Positions 13,456 to 18,733 of a DNA stretch of 18,733 bases are shown piece after piece. The notes under the pieces are model-generated. The model saw only the letters and a program-made list of their open reading frames with translations, was not told the DNA's origin and did not search any database. Made by a program: the position numbers and the translations under genes. The DNA is from an uncultured Alphaproteobacteria bacterium (GTDB lineage Bacteria; Pseudomonadota; Alphaproteobacteria; Rhizobiales; Pleomorphomonadaceae), in assembly GCA_937900425.1 (NCBI GenBank), contig CALCDT010000020.1, positions 1-18,733 of the forward strand, given 5' to 3'. Positions within the stretch are counted from its first letter, which is position 1. Every line of letters begins with the position of its first letter.

Positions 13456-14991
13456 TCAGTTGCGGCCGAGGTCGGTCGCCACGGCGAGCACCGGGGCGTT
13501 CGGGTTCGGCTCCGGCGCCCGCGACGGCCGGTTCCACCATCCGCCGCCGAGCGCCTGATAGAGGGCGACGGTGTCGGCGTAGCGCTGGGCCTGGGCCGAG
13601 GCGAGCGAGAGCCGGGTTTCCTGATAGGTCTGCTGGGCGGTGAGCAGCGACAGGTAGGCGACGGCGCCGGCCTGGAACTGCTCGCGGGTCAGCTGGAGGC
13701 TGGAGGCCGCGGCGTCGTTGGCCGCGAGCGCGGCGCGCAGCGCATCGGCGTCCGACTGCAGCGCCCGGATCGCGTCGGCGACGTCCTGGAAGGCGCCGAG
13801 CACCACGGAGCGATACTGCGCCGCCGCCGCGAGATAGGCCGCCTCGGCGGCCTTGCGGCGGTGGAACAGCGAGCCGCCGTCGAAGATCGGCGCGGTGACG
13901 CCGCCGGCGATCGACCAGACGCCGCCGTTGTTGAAGAAGTCCTCGAGGCGGAAGGACGAGCCGCCGCCGGCCGCCGAGATGGTGAACTGCGGCAGCTGGT
14001 TGGCGATGGCGACGCCGACCGCCGCGCTCGCCGCGTGGAGCTGGGCCTCGGCGGCGCGCACGTCCGGCCGCTGGGCGACGAGTTCGGAGGGCAGGCTGAC
14101 CGGAAGCTTGCGCGGCAGCTTGAGGTCGGAGAGGCGGAAGGTGGCGGCCGGGGTGTTGTTGGGGAAGCGCCCGGTCAGCACCGCGAGCTGGTTGCGCTGC
14201 ATGGCGAGCGACTTCTCGAGCGGCGGCAGGGTCGCCCGGGTCTGGGCGAGGGCCGACTGCTGCGACAGCACGTCGGCCCGGGCGCCGGCGCCGAGTTCGA
14301 CCTGCTGCTGGAGCAGCTCGAGCGCGTCCTGCTGCGACTTGAGGATCTCGTTGGTGGCCGCGATCTGCTCGCGCAGCGAGGCTTCCTGCACCGCCGTCGT
14401 CACCACGTTGGCGGTGAGCGCGAGATAGGTCGCCTCGAGCTGGTAGCGCTGGACGTCGGCCTGGGCCGCCAGCGCCTCGATCGAGCGCCTGGTGCCGCCG
14501 AAGACGTCGAAGGCGTAGGACACCGAGACGCTGGCGTTGAAGAGGTTGGAGATGTTCTTGAAGCCGCTCGACTGGGTCTGCTGGCGGCTGACGTCGGCCG
14601 AGGCGCCGACGCTCGGCAGCAGCGAGCCGCCGGCGGCGAGCACGTTCTCCTGCGCCTCGGTCAGCGAGGCGGTGGCCGCCGCGACGTCGGGATTGTCGGT
14701 CATCGCCGCGTCGACGAGGGCGTTCAGCTTGGCGGAGCCGAACATCGTCCACCAGCGCCCGGGCACGTCGGCACCGGCGAGGAAGGTCTGGGCCTCGCCG
14801 CCGGCGATCGCCGCCGAGGTGGTGCCCTTGGGCGTTCCGCCCTTGACGTAGCCGGCGCCGGCGTCGAGCGAGGGCGTCGTGAAGTCGGGGCCGACCGCGC
14901 AGCCGGCGAGAAGCATCGCGGTGAGGGCGGCGAGAGCGAGCGGGCGGCGGAACGCCGAGGCGGCGTTGCCGCGCTCGCGCGCCGGCACCAC
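13456..14991 (-). CDS. Outer-membrane efflux lipoprotein, NodT/OprM type (TolC family)
   Basis: A channel-forming outer-membrane factor of about 511 residues, the exit duct of a tripartite RND-type efflux pump. The signal sequence RRPLALAALTAMLLAGC ends in lipobox LAGC. It is followed by AVGPDFTTPSLD, the standard start of mature NodT/OprM proteins. Two OEP repeats follow: DNPDVAAATASLTEAQENVL in the first, and RPDVRAAEAQLHAASAAVGV (paraphrased, about residues 300-320) in the second. There is no in-frame ATG near the signal peptide. Candidate starts are GTG at 14991 (used here), TTG at 15015 (preceded by GGGGG) and GTG at 15045. No membrane-fusion or RND gene is adjacent, so this is an orphan component. 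It is divergent from the tetR gene, which probably controls it. Confidence 0.88.
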   Translation of the reverse strand: MVPARERGNAASAFRRPLALAALTAMLLAGCAVGPDFTTPSLDAGAGYVKGGTPKGTTSAAIAGGEAQTFLAGADVPGRWWTMFGSAKLNALVDAAMTDNPDVAAATASLTEAQENVLAAGGSLLPSVGASADVSRQQTQSSGFKNISNLFNASVSVSYAFDVFGGTRRSIEALAAQADVQRYQLEATYLALTANVVTTAVQEASLREQIAATNEILKSQQDALELLQQQVELGAGARADVLSQQSALAQTRATLPPLEKSLAMQRNQLAVLTGRFPNNTPAATFRLSDLKLPRKLPVSLPSELVAQRPDVRAAEAQLHAASAAVGVAIANQLPQFTISAAGGGSSFRLEDFFNNGGVWSIAGGVTAPIFDGGSLFHRRKAAEAAYLAAAAQYRSVVLGAFQDVADAIRALQSDADALRAALAANDAAASSLQLTREQFQAGAVAYLSLLTAQQTYQETRLSLASAQAQRYADTVALYQALGGGWWNRPSRAPEPNPNAPVLAVATDLGRN

Positions 14992-15076
14992 CGGATGAGA
15001 AGACCGAGACGACAAGCGGACCCCCGTCGGAACACTGAAAGACACGGTGCGGCGGCCGAAAAGCACCGGCGCACGC

Positions 15077-15114
15077 TTGATTTTGGAAACTATCCGGTTT
15101 CTTAATCTCGTCAA
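15077..15114. promoter_or_regulatory. Overlapping divergent promoters with candidate TetR operator
   Basis: Plus strand: TTGATT (15077-15082), 17-base spacer, TCTTAA (15100-15105), reading toward tetR. Minus strand: TTGACG (15114-15109), 16-base spacer, TAGTTT (15092-15087), reading toward the efflux gene. An inverted repeat GAAAC-TATCCG-GTTTC (15086-15101) lies inside both promoters, so one bound repressor could block both directions. Assignment of the operator to the neighbouring TetR protein is inference. Confidence 0.55.
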
Positions 15115-15130
15115 GAACCCGAAAACCACA

Positions 15131-15150
15131 GTCGTACACAAATCGCATGC
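15131..15150 (+). repeat. Shared 20-bp motif, copy at the tetR start
   Basis: GTCGTACACA-AAT-CGCATGC. Identical in 17 of 20 positions to 16053-16072. The ATG inside the motif (15147) is the tetR start codon used here. It could be a binding site or a translation-initiation element. Confidence 0.5.
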
Positions 15151-15923
15151 CGACACCGAACGATCGTTCCGCAGCCGCCGTCGCCGTCGTGCCCGCCGCT
15201 CCCGAGAGTGACGACGACGGCGTTTCGCCGGCTGCCGCGGCCACGCCGCTCGCGGCCGGGATGCCACGCATGCCCGAAGGCGAGGAGGCCGCCCGCCGCC
15301 GCGGCCGGCCGCCGCGCATCGACGAGACCGCGCGCCGCGCGCTGATCCTCGCCGCCGCCGAGGCGGTCTTCGTCGCCGACGGCTTCGCCCGCGCCAGCAT
15401 GGACGACGTCGCCCAGCGCGCCGGCATGTCGAAGCGCACGCTCTATGCGCTCTACGACGGCAAGGAGGCGCTGCTCGCCGCCATGGTCGACGCCCGGGTC
15501 GAGAAGATCTTCTCGCGCATCGCCATCGGCGACAACGACGGTCCCCTCGCCGCCGATCTCGTCCGCATCCTCGGCAACCTCGCCGCCGCCCTCGACGAGG
15601 AACGGTCGGCCTCGATGATGTGCGTGATCCTGACGGAGGCCCAGAGCCGGCCGGAACTCGGCCGCCTGTTCCTCGAACGCGGTCCGCGGCGGATCCGGGC
15701 GGCGATGGCCGGCTGGCTCTCCCGCCAGGTCGCGCGGGGCCGCCTGCGAGCGCACGACGAGGAGACCGCGGCGGAGATCCTGCTCGACATGGCGCTCGGC
15801 AACCCGCTGCACCGCCTTCTCGACGCCGCGGCGGCCCCCTGCTGCGCCGGCCGCGACGAACGCCGCATCGATCTCGTCGCCGACATCTTTCTGCGCGGTC
15901 TCGCGCCACGGGGCGCCGGCTGA
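15147..15923 (+). CDS. TetR family transcriptional regulator (AefR-like C-terminal domain)
   Basis: A 258-residue DNA-binding regulator. The first 50 residues are a low-complexity Ala/Pro/acidic extension. RRRGRPPRIDETARR leads into the TetR helix-turn-helix: ILAAAEAVFVADGFARASMD, then DVAQRAGMSKRTLYALYDGK. The C-terminal part (TEAQSRPELGRLFLERGPRR and onward) resembles the AefR-like ligand domain. The ATG at 15147 gives the long form and has no Shine-Dalgarno. In-frame ATGs at 15261 and 15270 would remove the extension and give about 217-220 residues, nearer the family norm. It is divergent from the NodT-type efflux gene, and the shared promoter region suggests it represses both itself and that gene. 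Confidence 0.88.
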   Translation: MPTPNDRSAAAVAVVPAAPESDDDGVSPAAAATPLAAGMPRMPEGEEAARRRGRPPRIDETARRALILAAAEAVFVADGFARASMDDVAQRAGMSKRTLYALYDGKEALLAAMVDARVEKIFSRIAIGDNDGPLAADLVRILGNLAAALDEERSASMMCVILTEAQSRPELGRLFLERGPRRIRAAMAGWLSRQVARGRLRAHDEETAAEILLDMALGNPLHRLLDAAAAPCCAGRDERRIDLVADIFLRGLAPRGAG

Positions 15924-15927
15924 GAGG

Positions 15928-15951
15928 GGCCCGGCGGGGCGTCGCCGGGCC
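15928..15951 (+). terminator. Hairpin terminator after tetR
   Basis: GGCCCGGCG and CGCCGGGCC form a perfect 9-bp stem with loop GGGCGT, starting 4 bases after the tetR stop. No U tract follows. Its position right at the gene end supports a terminator or 3'-end role. Confidence 0.55.
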
Positions 15952-16052
15952 GCATCTCCGCGCCGGGCCAAGGCGACGAACGGCGGCGAGGGGTCGCCGG
16001 TGTCCGGCGGGAGAGCTGCGCCGTCCGCGCGCATCGACGCCGGCGCTCCGAG

Positions 16053-16072
16053 GTCGTACACAGGACGCATGC
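16053..16072 (+). repeat. Shared 20-bp motif, copy upstream of nadQ
   Basis: GTCGTACACA-GGA-CGCATGC, matching 15131-15150 at 17 of 20 positions, with no further similarity on either side. It ends at an ATG (16069) that opens a 10-codon frame running into the nadQ start. It is a candidate regulatory site common to both regulator genes. Confidence 0.5.
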
Positions 16073-16101
16073 GCAGCCCGCACGTCCGGTGTCCTTCATG
16101 A
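16069..16101 (+). CDS. Possible 10-codon leader peptide overlapping nadQ
   Basis: ATG at 16069 opens a frame encoding MRSPHVRCPS and ends with TGA at 16099-16101, overlapping the nadQ ATG as ATGA. An AGGA lies only 3 bases before its ATG, a tight but possible ribosome-binding site. The nadQ ATG itself has no visible Shine-Dalgarno, so coupled re-initiation would explain its translation. It could be chance. Confidence 0.25.
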   Translation: MRSPHVRCPS

Positions 16102-17147
16102 CCGAGCCCGACGGCTCCCCCGTCCGCACGCCGACCAGCACCGCCGTTCCCGTCGATCTCGTCGCCGCCGTGCTGGCGGCCAGCGAGGCGGAGCCGCGCG
16201 TCCTCGTGCTGCGCCGGGGCGGGCGCCCGGCGCTGCCCTCCGGCCCGCTCGAGACCGGCCACCGCACCCTCGACCAGGGCCTGCGCGGCTGGGTCGGCCG
16301 CCAGGCGCGCCAGACCCTCGGCTACGTCGAGCAGCTCTACACCTTCGGCGACGTCGGTCGCCGCCAGGACGAGGCGGCCCGCGCCCTGTCGATCGCCTAT
16401 CTCGCCCTCGTCCGCGAGGCGCGGCCGGCCGGCGAGGCCGACGCCGCCTGGCGCAGCTGGTACGATTTCTTTCCCTGGGAGGACTGGCGCGAGGGCCGGC
16501 CGCCGGTCGCCGCCGCCCTCGAGACCGCGCTCGACGCCTGGGTCGAGGGCTCCGCCTCGGCCTCTTTGCGCCGGATCCGGCGCGAACGGCGCATGCTGGT
16601 CTTCTCCAGCGACGGTGCCGGCTGGATCGACGACCGCGTGCTCGAACGCTACGAACTGCTCTACGAGGCCGGCCTCGTCGAGGAGGGCCGGCGCGGAGGC
16701 TTCGTCTCGCCCGAGGAGGGGACGGAGAACGCGGCGCAGGAGGGGCCGGAAACCGGCGCCGTCGGCGCGTCGGCCGGCGTGCCTTCCGGCAACGGCGACG
16801 TGCTCCTCGCCGGCGCCGCCATGGCCTTCGACCACCGCCGCATCCTCGCCACCGCCATCGGCCGGCTGCGCGGCAAGATCAAGTACCGGCCGGTGGTCTT
16901 CGAGCTGATGCCCGAGGCCTTCACGCTGCTGCAGCTGCAGCGCACCGTCGAGGCCTTGTCGGGCGTCAGGCTGCACAAGCAGAATTTCCGCCGCCTCGTC
17001 GAGACCCAGGGGCTGATCGAGGAGACCGGCCAGACCAGCGCCGACACCGGCGGCCGCCCGGCCCGCCTCGTCCGCTTCCGCCGCGAGGTGCTGCTGGAGC
17101 GCCCGGCGCCGGGGGTGCGGATGGCCGGCCTGCGGCCGGGAAGCTGA
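16098..17147 (+). CDS. nadQ: NadQ-type Nudix/winged-helix transcriptional regulator of NAD synthesis
   Basis: A 349-residue protein with an N-terminal Nudix-like domain and a C-terminal winged helix, the layout of the NrtR/NadQ (COG4111) regulators. From established knowledge, NadQ is associated with control of nadABC in alphaproteobacteria. The Nudix region (PSGPLETGHRTLDQGLRGWV, then LGYVEQLYTFGD) lacks the catalytic REUXEE glutamates, so it is probably a ligand sensor and not a hydrolase. The winged helix is KYRPVVFELMPEAFTLLQLQ, then ALSGVRLHKQNFRRLVE. A low-complexity Gly/Glu/Ala insert sits between the domains (about residues 203-235). The start is ATG 16098; a GTG at 16089 is an alternative, and neither has a clear Shine-Dalgarno. 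No nadABC genes are in the window. Confidence 0.8.
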   Translation: MTEPDGSPVRTPTSTAVPVDLVAAVLAASEAEPRVLVLRRGGRPALPSGPLETGHRTLDQGLRGWVGRQARQTLGYVEQLYTFGDVGRRQDEAARALSIAYLALVREARPAGEADAAWRSWYDFFPWEDWREGRPPVAAALETALDAWVEGSASASLRRIRRERRMLVFSSDGAGWIDDRVLERYELLYEAGLVEEGRRGGFVSPEEGTENAAQEGPETGAVGASAGVPSGNGDVLLAGAAMAFDHRRILATAIGRLRGKIKYRPVVFELMPEAFTLLQLQRTVEALSGVRLHKQNFRRLVETQGLIEETGQTSADTGGRPARLVRFRREVLLERPAPGVRMAGLRPGS

Positions 17148-17196
17148 AGGCCGGCGCGCGGCTTGCGGATCGCCGTCGTCTGCGGCGGCTTCACGC

Positions 17197-17214
17197 CGCT
17201 CCGGGGCCGGAGCG
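17197..17214. terminator. Palindrome between convergent nadQ and PepSY genes
   Basis: CGCTCCGGGGCCGGAGCG folds with arms CGCTCC/GGAGCG (or 8 bp with a 2-base loop). It lies 49 bases after nadQ and 36 bases beyond the end of the convergent PepSY gene. It may serve both directions. No U tract. Confidence 0.4.
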
Positions 17215-17250
17215 ACGGGGTCGTTCGCAGTCGTCGTCAGCCCGTCGCGG

Positions 17251-18663
17251 TCAGCCGAGCGCGCGGCGCAGCCCCGGCAGGCGGGCGATCACCAGCGTGT
17301 CGAGGGCCAGCACCGCCAGCAGGGTCAGGCCCGTCAGCGGGAACAGCATCGACACCGCGAGCATCAGCGCCATGGCGCCCTTCCACATCGGCACGGTCTG
17401 CGGCACCGGCGGCGCGGCGAGGCGGCCGGCGGCGCGCGGCCGGCGCTGCCACCACATCACGAGGCCGCTCGCCGACACCGCGATCACCGACAGGCAGAAG
17501 GCGGTGACGAGGGCGACGTTCCAGGTTCCCATGTCGCCCTCGTGGAAGGCGACGCCGACCGCCATCGCCTTGGCCGGCACCGAATAGTCGGCATAGCCGA
17601 CGTCGGCGAGCACCTTGCCGGTGTAGCGGTCGAGGTGGACGGTGCGGTCAAAGGTCGGGTCGGACGAATCGTTGCTCATCGAATCCCGCGACAGCGTCCA
17701 GACGCCGTTCTCGCCCTGGGGCGCGTTGACCTGGAGCCGGCCCTCGAAGCCGGAGGCGCGGGCGAAGGCGACGACGGTGTCGAGGTCGACCACGCTGCCC
17801 GGCGCGATGCCCGGCGCGCCGGCCTGCGAGCCCGACGCCGGCATCGGCGTCTGCTCGAGGCCCCACGGCACCTCTTTGACGCCGCCGTGGTTCATCGAGG
17901 CGTGGGTGACGTCCGACAGCGGTACGGCGTCCCACTTCTCCGCCGGGAAGGTGCTCCAGGCCTGGGTGAACTTCTCGCCCCAGATTCCCGACCAGGACAG
18001 GCCGGACAGCAGGAAGACGACGAGGATCGCCGACATCCAGACGCCGACCGACTGGTGCAGCGACTTCCAGAACAGCCGGCCGCGGGCGGAAAGGTCGGGC
18101 ACCAGCAGGCGGGCGAGGCGGCGGTTGCCGCGCGGCCACCAGAGATAGAGCCCGGTGACGACGAGGACGATGCCGAAGCCGGCGGCGATCTCGATCAGGC
18201 GGTCGCCGAGCGTGCCGAGCATCAGCGTGCCGTGGATCTCGTCGGCGAGGTCGTACCAGCCGGCGCGGCGCGGCCACTGGCCGAGCACGGCGGCGGTGTG
18301 CGGATCGACCGCGACCATCACGGCGCCGTCGCCGGCGGCGAGCTGGAACACGGCGGCGCCGTCCGCCTCGCGCGGGGCGACGTAGCGGGTGAGGCTCGAT
18401 CCGGGCACGGCGGCGAGCGCGGCGTCGGCCTGGGCGGAGACGGCGACCGTCCCGGCGCCGGGCGTCACGCGGAACGCCTTTTCGCCGTCGCGGCCGTCGA
18501 TCACCGAGACCCAGAGCATGACGAGGCCGGTGACGGCCAGCACGATCAGGAAGGGTGCGACGTAGAGTCCGGCGTAGAAGTGCCAGCGCCAGGCGGCGAA
18601 GTAGAAGGGATTGATCGAAGTGCGCTTTTCGGCCGCCTCGGGCGGCGGGGTGGTGTCGGTCAT
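17251..18663 (-). CDS. PepSY-associated transmembrane protein (PiuB-like)
   Basis: A 470-residue inner-membrane protein of the PepSY_TM family, members of which are often encoded beside TonB-dependent siderophore receptors; some act in reduction of imported ferric complexes. The first helix region (FAAWRWHFYAGLYVAPFLIV and following) is the family hallmark. A periplasmic segment then leads to WYDLADEIHGTLMLGTLGDR, followed by the next helix (IAAGFGIVLVVTGLYLWWPR), another at about residues 210-230 (WMSAILVVFLLSGLSWSGIW) and C-terminal helices after residue 370. The conserved His residues could bind haem or metal; that is inference. The ATG at 18663 has only a weak GGAC about 12 bases upstream. 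The 70 bases beyond it to the window end hold no visible gene, and any partner receptor would lie outside. Confidence 0.88.
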   Translation of the reverse strand: MTDTTPPPEAAEKRTSINPFYFAAWRWHFYAGLYVAPFLIVLAVTGLVMLWVSVIDGRDGEKAFRVTPGAGTVAVSAQADAALAAVPGSSLTRYVAPREADGAAVFQLAAGDGAVMVAVDPHTAAVLGQWPRRAGWYDLADEIHGTLMLGTLGDRLIEIAAGFGIVLVVTGLYLWWPRGNRRLARLLVPDLSARGRLFWKSLHQSVGVWMSAILVVFLLSGLSWSGIWGEKFTQAWSTFPAEKWDAVPLSDVTHASMNHGGVKEVPWGLEQTPMPASGSQAGAPGIAPGSVVDLDTVVAFARASGFEGRLQVNAPQGENGVWTLSRDSMSNDSSDPTFDRTVHLDRYTGKVLADVGYADYSVPAKAMAVGVAFHEGDMGTWNVALVTAFCLSVIAVSASGLVMWWQRRPRAAGRLAAPPVPQTVPMWKGAMALMLAVSMLFPLTGLTLLAVLALDTLVIARLPGLRRALG

Positions 18664-18733
18664 GGGAAAACGTCCGTCAAGGGAGTCCCGCGCCGGCCGC
18701 TCGTCGCGCCCGCTTGCGGCCGGTGCGCCCGCC

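Noticed and set aside
13145..15439. Upstream extension of the LysE-frame on the minus strand to 15439
   Set aside because: It runs across the efflux gene in another frame and has no domain; family alignment places the start at 13144.
14992..16083. Upstream extension of the efflux lipoprotein frame to 16083
   Set aside because: It lies antisense to tetR, is Arg/Ser-rich, and would bury the lipoprotein signal peptide far inside the protein.

Overview
The window is high-GC, densely coded bacterial DNA (a sample from tadB, 1561-1620, is 73% GC). It most likely comes from an alphaproteobacterium of the order Hyphomicrobiales (Rhizobiales). Pointers are a Tad/Cpa pilus locus of the alphaproteobacterial type, a DUF2125 protein, a methyltransferase divergent from a gloB-type gene, a NadQ-type NAD regulator, and a CTTCGAGAC...CTCAGGATGA palindromic repeat of a kind I recall as common in this order. 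I cannot name a genus.

Left part (1-6180), the Tad pilus locus. It starts inside the motor ATPase gene cpaF and continues with tadB and tadC on the plus strand. tadD, the lipoprotein with tetratricopeptide repeats, lies on the opposite strand at 5358-6179. Between tadC and tadD sits an accessory block (about 2950-5220) of uneven composition. It holds an unrecognised membrane-anchored protein, a broken lipase-like gene coupled to it by a TGATG overlap, and a small AT-rich membrane-protein gene. Two 120-base samples of this block (4021-4140 and 4861-4980) are each 33% GC, so it looks horizontally acquired and partly decayed.

Middle part (6180-11480), chromosomal housekeeping. It contains a single-domain EamA transporter, a DUF2125 protein, a ChaC-type gamma-glutamylcyclotransferase, a SAM-dependent methyltransferase, a glyoxalase II-type hydrolase and a cupin_5 protein. 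ChaC (glutathione breakdown) and the glyoxalase II-type enzyme (glutathione-linked detoxification) are both glutathione-related. A pair of inverted palindromic repeats fills the gap between the convergent chaC and methyltransferase genes.

Right part (11550-18733), transport and regulation. A LysE/RhtB exporter and a YddG-like DMT exporter lie in tandem on the minus strand. Next is a NodT-type outer-membrane efflux lipoprotein divergent from a TetR regulator, with overlapping promoters and an inverted repeat between them. A NadQ-type Nudix/winged-helix regulator follows, then a PepSY-domain membrane protein of the kind usually linked to iron uptake. The tetR and nadQ genes share a 20-base motif just ahead of their start regions. 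Several genes are followed by strong GC hairpins without a U tract. No tRNA, rRNA, CRISPR array or insertion sequence was seen.
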